A program made the translations under genes and the position numbers. The notes under the pieces were generated by a model. That model searched no databases, was not told where the DNA came from, and saw only the letters and a program-made list of their open reading frames with translations. A stretch of 64,000 bases of DNA, taken from GWE2-51-13 sp041736705. GTDB taxonomy: Bacteria; Bacillota_I; Bacilli_A; Erysipelotrichales; Erysipelotrichaceae. The stretch lies in the NCBI GenBank assembly GCA_041736705.1, contig JBGSTC010000022.1, forward strand, positions 1 through 64,000. Reading direction: 5' to 3'. Shown piece by piece: positions 25,151 through 32,731 of this stretch (positions are counted from its first letter, which is position 1; each line of letters begins with the position of its first letter).

Positions 25151-25710
25151 TGGAAAGAACTCAACAGGATGTCATGGGGAAACGATGCATCTACATCATG
25201 CTTAGCGATACCGGCACGCTTTTAACACGGGCGATCCGTGTCTATACCCATCAGCGATATAACCACATCTCGATGGTCCTCGACGGGGACTTCGACCAAA
25301 TCTATAGTTTCGGACGGGTGAAGGCAAGCAATCCCTTCATCGGAGGGTTCATCAACGAGTCGGAGACCAAGATCTTCGATATCTTCGATGAAACCACATG
25401 CACGATCTTGAAATTGGATGTCGACGATCTGACCTACGAGAACATCACACAAAGCATCAAGACCTTCAAAGAAGACCGGGATCTTTATCGCTACAACCTG
25501 ATCGGATACATCGGATTCATCATCAACCATCCGATCAAACGTCAGAACGCCTATTTCTGTTCCCAATTCGTCAGTGAAACTTTGGAACGCAACGGAGTGA
25601 AACTCTTCAATAAGCCCCCTGAACTTGTCTTGCCGTCCGACTTTCTGGAATGCGGTGCGATGACGCAGATCTACTCGGGGAAATTCAGCCAGTTCGCTGA
25701 AATCGTCTAG
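25150..25710 (+). CDS. Permuted papain-like (YiiX/NlpC-P60 superfamily) protein
   Basis: 186 residues, translationally coupled to the TetR gene. HISMVLDGDFDQIYSFG carries the early histidine, and AYFCSQFVSETLERNGV carries the cysteine after it, the reversed order of the circularly permuted NlpC/P60 (YiiX, LRAT-like) group. There is no signal peptide, so it acts in the cytoplasm or at the inner membrane face; relatives cleave amides or act on lipids. The TetR context suggests it answers a hydrophobic compound. Confidence 0.72.
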   Translation: MERTQQDVMGKRCIYIMLSDTGTLLTRAIRVYTHQRYNHISMVLDGDFDQIYSFGRVKASNPFIGGFINESETKIFDIFDETTCTILKLDVDDLTYENITQSIKTFKEDRDLYRYNLIGYIGFIINHPIKRQNAYFCSQFVSETLERNGVKLFNKPPELVLPSDFLECGAMTQIYSGKFSQFAEIV

Positions 25711-25727
25711 TCGATCGGAGGATGAAC

Positions 25728-26912
25728 ATGCGAATCGGAATCTTTTCGGATACCTATGCACCGGATGTCAACGGGGTTGTCACATCGGTCATGTTGCTTC
25801 AGAAAACTTTGGAAGAACACGGACACGAGGTTTTCGTGATCACCAACCACCCCAAACTCATCGACATTCAATTTGACGGTCATGTCCTTCGCTTACCCGG
25901 CATCAAGCTGAAATCGCTCTACGGTTATGTCATGACCAGTCCGATCCAGTTGCGTGCCTTTCGGATGATCCGCAAGATGAAGCTGGACTTGATCCATGTG
26001 CATTCCGATTTCGGTGTCGGGATGTTTTCACGTTTCATCAGTTATCGCCTGAATCTGCCGATCGTCTTTACCTATCACACGGAAATCGAGAACTACACGC
26101 ATTACATCAATCCGCTTGAACTTCGTTCGGTGGAGAAATTCTCGCGGTTTGCGGTGGCGAAACTCAGCAAGCAACTTGGCGACCACAGTACGGCGGTCAT
26201 CGCGCCTTCGAAGAAAACGAAGGACATGCTGCTGCGATATGGTGTGAAAAAAGATATCTTCGTCGTTCCGACCGGCGTCGATCTGAAGCGGTTTTCATCG
26301 GATTCACTTGACGCAAAAAAGATCATGGAGATCCGCGAAGAGTACGGAGTTCTGCCTGAAGAATGCCTTTTTATCTATGTCGGCCGGATCGCCAAAGAGA
26401 AAAGCATCGACCTTGTCATCGAAGGATTCAGTAAAGTCGATTTCAATCGAGTCCGATGTAAATTATTGATCGTAGGAGACGGACCTCAACTTGAGGAACT
26501 CAGACAAAAAGTAAAAGATCTCGATCTTGACGATCATGTAAGGTTCGCGGGGAAGAAACCCGCCGAAGAGGTGCCCTATTATTACAATGCGGCTCAGGCG
26601 TTCATCTGTGCATCGCGTACCGAGACACAGGGGTTGACGTATCTTGAAGCCATGGCTTCCGGATTACCGATCCTCGCCCGCCCGGATAAAGTATTGGAAG
26701 GATTGATTCACCAAGGATCGACCGGGTACTACTTCGAGACTACGGAAGAGTTGGCGAGAACGATTGAAACCTTCACGAAACTGACGAAAGATGAAATGGA
26801 TGAACTAAAGGTGAATATCCGAAGTACGATCGAAAAACTGGATAGCGAGGTGTTTTACCGTAATGTCATGGAAGTCTATGAATCCGCACTACAAAAACCA
26901 TCGAACGAATAA
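25728..26912 (+). CDS. GT4 glycosyltransferase, likely diacylglycerol glucosyltransferase
   Basis: 394 residues from ATG 25728, chosen because GGAGG lies 6 bases upstream; ATG 25722 is too close to it. The N-terminus MRIGIFSDTYAPDVNGVVTS is the GT4 signature and closely recalls the Acholeplasma monoglucosyldiacylglycerol synthase. The acidic motif E-x7-E appears in ETQGLTYLEAMASGLPI near residue 300. The enzyme probably transfers glucose from UDP-glucose to diacylglycerol at the membrane face to make glycolipid. It is 17 bases after the papain-like gene. Acceptor identity is inference from similarity. Confidence 0.82.
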   Translation: MRIGIFSDTYAPDVNGVVTSVMLLQKTLEEHGHEVFVITNHPKLIDIQFDGHVLRLPGIKLKSLYGYVMTSPIQLRAFRMIRKMKLDLIHVHSDFGVGMFSRFISYRLNLPIVFTYHTEIENYTHYINPLELRSVEKFSRFAVAKLSKQLGDHSTAVIAPSKKTKDMLLRYGVKKDIFVVPTGVDLKRFSSDSLDAKKIMEIREEYGVLPEECLFIYVGRIAKEKSIDLVIEGFSKVDFNRVRCKLLIVGDGPQLEELRQKVKDLDLDDHVRFAGKKPAEEVPYYYNAAQAFICASRTETQGLTYLEAMASGLPILARPDKVLEGLIHQGSTGYYFETTEELARTIETFTKLTKDEMDELKVNIRSTIEKLDSEVFYRNVMEVYESALQKPSNE

Positions 26913-26943
26913 AGGGCATTTCGAAATCGAAACGCCCTTTTTG
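26911..26943 (+). terminator. Terminator of the TetR-GT4 operon
   Basis: AAAGGGC-A-TTTCG and CGAAA-C-GCCCTTT pair with one bulged mismatch, then TT. Confidence 0.85.
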
Positions 26944-27054
26944 AGTTTCTTAATGATTGAGACAATGTCTTGTTTGCGGTTCGAAATCGTAGTACATCGA
27001 TTGACAATCATCTTGACAGATGAGGATGCGTAGCGATCGCTAGCGGCTCGTCCG

Positions 27055-27333
27055 TTACTTTTGCGAAGAGACGAAATCCGTAGGGAGTAGCAATTCAACC
27101 TTTTTTCTCTTTACGAAATCCAATACGGCGAGCTTGCTTTTCTCATCCAACGATTCGAGTTCTTCAAGAATATCGGAATACTTCTCATACTCGGAAATCG
27201 AGAATAACACGGCATCCAATTGATTGTTCTTAAATACGAAGATCCTACCCAGACCCTCAGTGCGATCACGCAGGGTCTTGTAGTTCTTTATGATGTCGGA
27301 ATTCGATACAATCGCTGATTTTAGTATCTTCAT
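27055..27333 (-). CDS. Phd/YefM-type antitoxin-like protein, no toxin beside it
   Basis: 92 residues, ATG behind GGAGG on the minus strand. The start ILKSAIVSNSDIIKNYKTL followed by IFVFKNNQLDAVLFSISEYEKY is the Phd/YefM fold: an N-terminal DNA-binding dimer with a helical toxin-neutralising tail. A partner toxin (RelE, Doc or YoeB type) would normally follow or precede directly, but the 100 bases downstream and 390 bases upstream hold none. It is thus an orphan, a remnant or a plain regulator. Confidence 0.75.
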   Translation of the reverse strand: MKILKSAIVSNSDIIKNYKTLRDRTEGLGRIFVFKNNQLDAVLFSISEYEKYSDILEELESLDEKSKLAVLDFVKRKKVELLLPTDFVSSQK

Positions 27334-27726
27334 TGAATAGACCTCCAGTCCATATGCACACTCATTATATACTCATTCGAACAATAGATAAAATTATATT
27401 TCAAATAAAGATAAAATTATCCTCGTTTCCATCATTTTTCATGCCATGCTCAAACTTCACAGATCGTTCCAGTTGCTAAGCCGAAGCAATTTCTTGATTT
27501 TGCATTAAAGATGACGGAATACCCGGGAATAACGTTGTTTACGTCGGATATGTCCGACAATCAGTGGTTTTCGCATTAATCAGGATAACAAACTTCCGAA
27601 ATGAAACTCAGAAACTCGTTGTGTATTAGTATATTTTATGGTGTCATGGCGGGTGGGAAACAGTCAAGAACTCAAAATTAGAATAAAAATATAAATATAA
27701 TATATAATATATATAAGTATTAAAAT
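27334..27726. other. AT-rich intergenic region with an isolated palindrome
   Basis: About 390 bases with no gene. GTCGGA-TATG-TCCGAC (27543-27558) is a perfect 6+6 inverted repeat, operator-like. A run of A/T-only sequence (27684-27718) precedes the promoter of the small stress cluster and may be a UP-type element. Confidence 0.55.
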
Positions 27727-27755
27727 TTGACAAATTATATGAATAGGTATATGAT
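27727..27755 (+). promoter_or_regulatory. Promoter of the small stress-protein cluster
   Basis: TTGACA (27727-27732) and TATGAT (27750-27755) with 17-base spacing, leaving a leader of about 145 bases before the start at 27908. Confidence 0.7.
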
Positions 27756-27907
27756 GTGCTTGTCGAAAGAGATAAATGCTGAAAACGAATACTGGAATCA
27801 AGGCTTCAACAGAAGTCTCAACCAGGCTTCTTTCGAGAAGGGTTCTACCGATAGTCATCGACAGATCGGGCTCAGTACTCAAAAATACTGGGGAAAGGAG
27901 TACTCAC

Positions 27908-28057
27908 ATGTTAACAACCATCGCAATCATCCTCATCATTTTATGGCTTACCGGGGTCGTCACTGCGACTTCGATGGGTGGACTGATTCATATTCTACTT
28001 GTCATCGCGGTCATTATGATTTTGATCCGAATCATACAAGGACGCAGAATCTTCTAG
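27908..28057 (+). CDS. lmo0937-family small membrane protein
   Basis: 49 residues from ATG 27908 (AAAGGAG upstream); longer upstream frames have no site and no hydrophobic signature. Two hydrophobic helices (about 3-20 and 24-42) joined by GGLIHILLVIAV, and a basic end IIQGRRIF. This is the pattern of the lmo0937-family membrane proteins of Listeria and Bacillus relatives, which are linked to general stress response. First of three small genes up to 28761. Confidence 0.82.
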   Translation: MLTTIAIILIILWLTGVVTATSMGGLIHILLVIAVIMILIRIIQGRRIF

Positions 28058-28246
28058 TCGAAAAATCTGTGACTTGTCAAGCAAGTAGAGACTAATAGAG
28101 AAGGCAATAAAAGCAGATCGACAGTCAACAAACGACGACAGGTTCATCTGTTTGTCCCACCGGGGAATCCCGTTTCCTAGACCGTATTCGTTCTCCATAC
28201 TCGACTTGAATAAAACATACCAACGGGTATAAATGAAAGGAGTAAA

Positions 28247-28402
28247 ATGAAAGTTACAAAAAATCTTGGTTTCTTGTTATTGGGGATTTGGCTGGTCATT
28301 ACCGGTCTGTCGCAGGTTATGAACATCCCGGTCGAATCGTTAGGTACGATTATGGCCATCCTTGGCATCGCTTCGGGTGCATTGATCATTCTTGGACGAT
28401 AA
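28247..28402 (+). CDS. Very small two-helix membrane protein
   Basis: 51 residues, ATG behind GAAAGGAG. Hydrophobic segments at about 8-22 and 32-49 (IMAILGIASGALIILG) with an amphipathic link make a hairpin in the membrane. It lies between the lmo0937-like and CsbD genes and is likely part of the same stress cluster. No family assigned beyond that. Confidence 0.72.
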   Translation: MKVTKNLGFLLLGIWLVITGLSQVMNIPVESLGTIMAILGIASGALIILGR

Positions 28403-28455
28403 AATAGACCGATCATACGACAATGCATACCGTCCTATGGACAGGGAGGTATAAG

Positions 28456-28761
28456 ATGAACGACTTAAAAGATAAAGTGGTCGAAGCTTCGGCGAAGATC
28501 ATGGATGCCGGGGATCAAATGAAAAAGGATCTCAAGGATAACCATAACGAAGCCAAAGACAAACTCGACGCGATGAATGATAAAACCAAAGGTAAATTCA
28601 ATCAAGTGAAGGGGAATGTCAAAGAAGAGATCGGAAAGATGACCAACAACAATAAACTTCAAGCCGAAGGCGTTGTCGATCAAGTGATGGGCAAGGCGCA
28701 GGAAATCAGCGGAGAAATCAAAGAATCGATTCTGGACGCGAAGAAGAAGATCACGAAGTAA
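28456..28761 (+). CDS. CsbD-family stress protein
   Basis: 101 residues from ATG 28456 (AGGGAGG upstream). Highly charged, helical and cysteine-free. The CsbD core KTKGKFNQVKGNVKEEIGK followed by a Gly-Ala-Glu repeat region lies at about residues 42-80. CsbD proteins are soluble, sigma-B- or stress-induced and of unknown molecular role. Last of the small stress cluster. Confidence 0.9.
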   Translation: MNDLKDKVVEASAKIMDAGDQMKKDLKDNHNEAKDKLDAMNDKTKGKFNQVKGNVKEEIGKMTNNNKLQAEGVVDQVMGKAQEISGEIKESILDAKKKITK

Positions 28762-28771
28762 CGAATCAAAA

Positions 28772-28806
28772 AAAGGGATACTCCGAATCGATGGAGTATC
28801 CCTTTC
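28772..28806. terminator. Bidirectional terminator between CsbD and ThiF genes
   Basis: AAAGGGATACTCC and GGAGTATCCCTTT form a 13-bp perfect stem with T-rich flanks on both strands between convergent genes. Confidence 0.9.
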
Positions 28807-28814
28807 TACGTTCA

Positions 28815-29498
28815 TTATTGGATTTCGATGATTTCGTAGTCATGGGTCAGAAGGTCGATCCGCAGCACTTTGTGTGTCAGCAGTTCACCTTTACCCAACA
28901 TATACTTCACGGCTTCCGCGACTTGGATGGAAGCGACCACGCCGGGGGTGAAGGAAGGATTCCCCAGATAGGTCTCGATGCCGCGCTGTGCTTCGCTAGG
29001 ATAGAGGAAATCAAACAAACGGTCTTTCGGTTGGATGAAAGCGACTTGGCCATACCAACCGCTGATCGCTCCGTGGACCAGAGGGATATTCATGACTTCG
29101 CAGATGTCCTGCAGTAATCTTCGGACAGGGATCGTGTCCACCGCATCCATCACCAAATCGGCGCCATCCAACAGATCCGGGGCGTTATGCGTTGTCAAGC
29201 GTTGAACGATCACCTTGGTTTCAACCCATGGATTGATGGCTTGGATGCCATCACGAACCACTTCTGCCTTCGGATGTCCGATGGTTTTCTCATTGGAAAA
29301 CAACTGGCGGTTAAGATTCGTCTCGTCGAAAACATCCCCGTCGATCAGAATCAGTTTCCCGACGCCGACGCGGGCTAATTGGTCGGCGATGTAGCCGCCC
29401 AACCCACCCAATCCGACCACGGCGACACAGAAAGTCTTCAGTCTCTCCTGGTCTTCATGGTTGATACTGCTTTTATTGCGGTCATATCGATCTGCCAT
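28815..29498 (-). CDS. ThiF/MoeB/HesA family adenylyltransferase
   Basis: 227 residues, ATG behind AAGGAGGG on the minus strand. E1-like fold: VVGLGGLGGYIADQLARVG is the ATP site, LIDGDVFDETNLNRQLF supplies the Asp, Asn and Arg of the adenylation centre, and MDAVDTIPVRR follows. No zinc CxxC pair and no rhodanese domain is seen, so it is the short form. It activates the C-terminus of a small carrier protein or a related carboxylate for sulfur or cofactor synthesis. No ThiS/MoaD partner lies next to it. Confidence 0.85.
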   Translation of the reverse strand: MADRYDRNKSSINHEDQERLKTFCVAVVGLGGLGGYIADQLARVGVGKLILIDGDVFDETNLNRQLFSNEKTIGHPKAEVVRDGIQAINPWVETKVIVQRLTTHNAPDLLDGADLVMDAVDTIPVRRLLQDICEVMNIPLVHGAISGWYGQVAFIQPKDRLFDFLYPSEAQRGIETYLGNPSFTPGVVASIQVAEAVKYMLGKGELLTHKVLRIDLLTHDYEIIEIQ

Positions 29499-29562
29499 TG
29501 CGATCCCTCCTTTTGGTTAAACCTATCACAGTCCAAGAAGATGCACAAGCATCAACCCTCTC

Positions 29563-29590
29563 TTGCGTGAATACGATGGAATGCTATAAT
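29563..29590 (+). promoter_or_regulatory. Promoter of the anchored protein gene
   Basis: TTGCGT and TATAAT with a 16-base spacer, 60 bases before the ATG at 29650. Confidence 0.6.
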
Positions 29591-29649
29591 ACAGATAATA
29601 AGATTTTCCATTGAAAATCGATTGAAGCAAAGCTTCAAAGGGGAAACGC

Positions 29650-30363
29650 ATGAGTGAAAATGTCGTCGTCAATAAGCCCAAAAAGAAGAAGCATACGTTG
29701 TTGTGGATCATCTTACTGACACCTCTACTCCTTGTCGGGATCGGTTTCGCCATGCTTTCCATCCCGAAACAAGCGAAAGTCGAATTCACACAAACCGATC
29801 TAGATTCCTATCTCGCCAAAGGCGGAATCATCCTGAATGAAAACAGCGCGTCCTTCGAAGAGATCTTCGCTGGGAAATTCCAGGTCGTCGGGAAGAAAGA
29901 AGTCGAGGCGACCGTGACCAGTGCGGAAGCGACCGCCATCCTCAATGAAACGTTGAAGGAAGGCAGTGTGTTAAAAAACATCCGCATCAAGTTCGTGGGT
30001 GAAAACAAAGTGCAAGCATCGGCGACGATCACCGACGATTTCTCCCAGATCTACACCTTGGTTCCGGAAGCGCAGAAATACGATGATTACCTCAGTACAA
30101 TAAAGGGGAAATCCGTCTTTATCGGAGCGACACTGACCTTAGGGACCAATGCGTTGTTTGAAGCCGAAATCGAGTCGCTCTCCGTGGGAAGTCTGCCTTT
30201 ACCGGTCGACCAAGCCAATGACTACGGGACGATGTTGGGAACGGCGTTGAACCAAAAACTATCCAGCATCCCGAATTTCGAAGTCGAGAGTTTCAAGATC
30301 GATGCCGAGGGTCTTCATTTCAAAGGGACCATTCCGCAAGAAGTCCGTTCGGTTGTGAATTGA
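29650..30363 (+). CDS. Membrane-anchored protein with one extracellular beta-rich domain
   Basis: 237 residues, ATG behind AAAGGGG. A lysine-rich cytoplasmic start (KKKK), one membrane helix (about 18-38) and a 195-residue outer domain of alternating strands. The pattern resembles lipid-binding, BPI-like/YpmS-type anchored domains, but no diagnostic motif is visible. Its 3' end overlaps the end of the convergent ligase gene by 44 bases, so the two cannot be transcribed fully at once without antisense contact. Confidence 0.6.
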   Translation: MSENVVVNKPKKKKHTLLWIILLTPLLLVGIGFAMLSIPKQAKVEFTQTDLDSYLAKGGIILNENSASFEEIFAGKFQVVGKKEVEATVTSAEATAILNETLKEGSVLKNIRIKFVGENKVQASATITDDFSQIYTLVPEAQKYDDYLSTIKGKSVFIGATLTLGTNALFEAEIESLSVGSLPLPVDQANDYGTMLGTALNQKLSSIPNFEVESFKIDAEGLHFKGTIPQEVRSVVN

Positions 30364-31894
30364 TCAGACGCTTCAAGGCACTGCGATCGGTTTTCTTCAT
30401 TTCGTTCTTGGGGAGTTCATGAATCAAAAGAATTCTTTTCGGTCGATTCCACCGGTCCAGTGTTTCTAGCTGACCGGTGATTTCTTTTTTTATATCGGAA
30501 CGATTCTTTTTGTGCGTCACACTCACGATCAGACACAATCGACCCTCTTCATCCTGAAGTGCGATGGCTTCCCGAAGATCGGGCAAGGCGAGCACCACGT
30601 CTTCGATCTCGCGGGGATCCACGAAATATCCGTTGATCTTTAGTAAATGATCCCGGCGATAAAGGACGACAAGATTCCCATCCGCATCGATTTTCCCGAT
30701 ATCCGCACTGCGATAGAATCGTTTACTATCGATCGATACAAATGGATCCTCCCCCGTTTCATTTACGTAACCTTCCATCAATACTGGCCCATGGATCAGA
30801 ATTTCCCCGATTTGATCCGAAGCACAGCGGTTTCCCTGTTCATCCACCACGATGATTTCATTTCCTTCAAACGCCTTTCCGCATCCATCCGTCGTTCCAT
30901 CCGACACGCAGACGGCGGTCAGCGTTTCCGTGCAGCCATAACCGACTTGGACGACGGCTTGGCTCTTTCCTTTTCGTAAAAGCGCATTGAATTCTTCGAT
31001 GAGTTTCTTGGGGGTCGCTTCACCACCGCAGAATACATTCTTCACAAACGAGAGATCCGCCGCATGCATCCGCGGATCGTTTAGAAACAAGCGGAGGAGT
31101 TGGGGAACGGCGGCGATGTAGGTCGGCTTCTCCTTGAGGAACTCAGGTACGATCGTATGACGTGCGAGGCGTGGAATCAGGATGCAACGTCCCCCCAACG
31201 CAAGCACGGTATGCATTGAGATGCCTAAGCCGAACCCATGGAAAAAGGGGAGGATCGCGAACATCGAATCTTGGGTCGGGACGGGATCGATGATCGAGGA
31301 CAGTTGGTCGCACAAGGCATCCAAGGTCTCATGACGCAAGCGTATCCCTTTATTGAGACCTTGCGTCCCGCTAGAAAACAGAATGAACTGCTGTGGATCA
31401 TCCAACACTTCCAATGATCCGCTTGGGGGTTGATATCGATATCGAGTCACATTCGAAGCGAATCGAAACGGTAGGATGAAATGGAAGAATCGGATCGATT
31501 TCGGTAAAGCTTCTCTGCCATCCACAAGCGCAATGCGTTTTCCTCGGAGCGCCTTTTGATACTTCGGATAGAGGATGTCAGTCATGACAATCAGGTCGAT
31601 ATGGGATTGATCGCAAAGCAGTTTCATTTTCGATCCGACCGTCAAGGGATGAATCATCACCGCGATCGCCCCGATGCTTTCACAGGCATAGAAAAAAGCA
31701 GGGAATTGCGGAAGGTTCGGTAAGATCAGCGCGACCCTGTCATTTTGCTTGATGCCCGATTTTCGCAGAAAGAGGGCGGCGGAATGAATTTGCCTCCCCA
31801 TTTCTTCATATGTGATGTGTCGGTCGTTGCAGGTCAACGCAACCGCCTTCGGATAGCGTTCGACCATCGTCAAGACACGTTTCACCGCAATCAT
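30320..31894 (-). CDS. Acyl-CoA synthetase/AMP-dependent ligase
   Basis: 524 residues; ATG overlaps the stop of the upstream gene by 4 bases. ANL superfamily order: P-loop FSSGTQGLNKG (residue after SGT is Gln, not the usual Thr), AILPFFHGFG, YGCTET, GEILIHGPVLMEGY, YRSADIG where the usual motif is TGD, and a C-terminal domain with KTDRSALKR carrying the catalytic Lys. It activates a fatty acid or similar carboxylate to an acyl-adenylate and then a thioester. The pairing with an E2-like acyltransferase gene suggests transfer of the acyl group to an alcohol, amine or lipid. Confidence 0.85.
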   Translation of the reverse strand: MIAVKRVLTMVERYPKAVALTCNDRHITYEEMGRQIHSAALFLRKSGIKQNDRVALILPNLPQFPAFFYACESIGAIAVMIHPLTVGSKMKLLCDQSHIDLIVMTDILYPKYQKALRGKRIALVDGREALPKSIRFFHFILPFRFASNVTRYRYQPPSGSLEVLDDPQQFILFSSGTQGLNKGIRLRHETLDALCDQLSSIIDPVPTQDSMFAILPFFHGFGLGISMHTVLALGGRCILIPRLARHTIVPEFLKEKPTYIAAVPQLLRLFLNDPRMHAADLSFVKNVFCGGEATPKKLIEEFNALLRKGKSQAVVQVGYGCTETLTAVCVSDGTTDGCGKAFEGNEIIVVDEQGNRCASDQIGEILIHGPVLMEGYVNETGEDPFVSIDSKRFYRSADIGKIDADGNLVVLYRRDHLLKINGYFVDPREIEDVVLALPDLREAIALQDEEGRLCLIVSVTHKKNRSDIKKEITGQLETLDRWNRPKRILLIHELPKNEMKKTDRSALKRLINSQPNGLLAEWSL

Positions 31895-32643
31895 CTTGGA
31901 TTCTCCAACAGATCCTTAAAGAAAGCCAAGGCTTTGAAGAGTTGCTGACCCTCGGAAATCCGTTCATCGACCGTGAAGGTCACAGAAACTTTGCCTTGGT
32001 CGTCGAGCCGCCCCAAGGTGATGAAGAGGGAAGACGTACCCCATTCATAGAGATGATGGAACACACCGTCCCCTTCGACGCTCCCCAAATTGGCGATGAC
32101 CAAGGAAGTATGCAAGGGATCCGCATGAATCAAAGAAGAGGGGAGGAACCCAAGGCGATCGATAAACGAAGCAAGCGACAGACCGATACGAAACAAGGGC
32201 ATCGGAAGCAGATCCAAGGTATGGATCAGTTTCTTGAATCCCTTTTCTTTTTCATTGCGGACCGATGAAATTCGAGTATCCATCTTCGCTTGGATCTCGA
32301 ACACGGTCTGATTCTTTTCAAGTTCGATCTTCACCAAGGAGATCGAACCTTCCTTGCTGACATCCTTCTTCATGACAGTGGAAACCGACATCGTCGTATG
32401 TCTGTATTTTCTCCCCCCCAACATGAAATCATTCAGGAAAGGATAGCGAAGTACGGTTTCTTTACACACATAGAGCACATACGAAAAGAAACGCACGTGA
32501 TTCTCGCGCAGGTATCGGACCAACGTCTCGCTGCTAATTTCCAAGGTGTAATAGACACAGGCGCTCTGACGGGTCGGGAGGATCGCGGCTTCCACCTTTT
32601 GGTAGGCTTCTTGCTTTAAAGGGATACGGTCGGGGTTTCGCAT
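31891..32643 (-). CDS. E2-like (chloramphenicol-acetyltransferase fold) acyltransferase without lipoyl domain
   Basis: 250 residues from ATG 32643 (AAGGAG upstream on the minus strand; longer frames overlap the end of glmS). The sequence matches the catalytic domain of 2-oxoacid dehydrogenase E2 proteins, with no lipoyl or E1/E3-binding domain. The family's catalytic HxxxDG motif near the C-terminus reads VDERISEGQQ here, so the His is missing or replaced. It may be a non-classical acyltransferase or a binding protein. It overlaps the ligase start by 4 bases, so the two should be made in equal amounts. Confidence 0.75.
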   Translation of the reverse strand: MRNPDRIPLKQEAYQKVEAAILPTRQSACVYYTLEISSETLVRYLRENHVRFFSYVLYVCKETVLRYPFLNDFMLGGRKYRHTTMSVSTVMKKDVSKEGSISLVKIELEKNQTVFEIQAKMDTRISSVRNEKEKGFKKLIHTLDLLPMPLFRIGLSLASFIDRLGFLPSSLIHADPLHTSLVIANLGSVEGDGVFHHLYEWGTSSLFITLGRLDDQGKVSVTFTVDERISEGQQLFKALAFFKDLLENPR

Positions 32644-32731
32644 GGGATTCTCCTTTGAGTCAAAGGTAACATAAAGAAACCGGAGCGACAAGTCAAAAAG
32701 AAATCCCCTTGCGGAGATTTCTAGGCGATCG

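Noticed and set aside
27727..28095. 122-codon frame overlapping the lmo0937-like gene
   Set aside because: It starts within the promoter, has no ribosome site, and runs out of frame through the better supported 49-residue gene.
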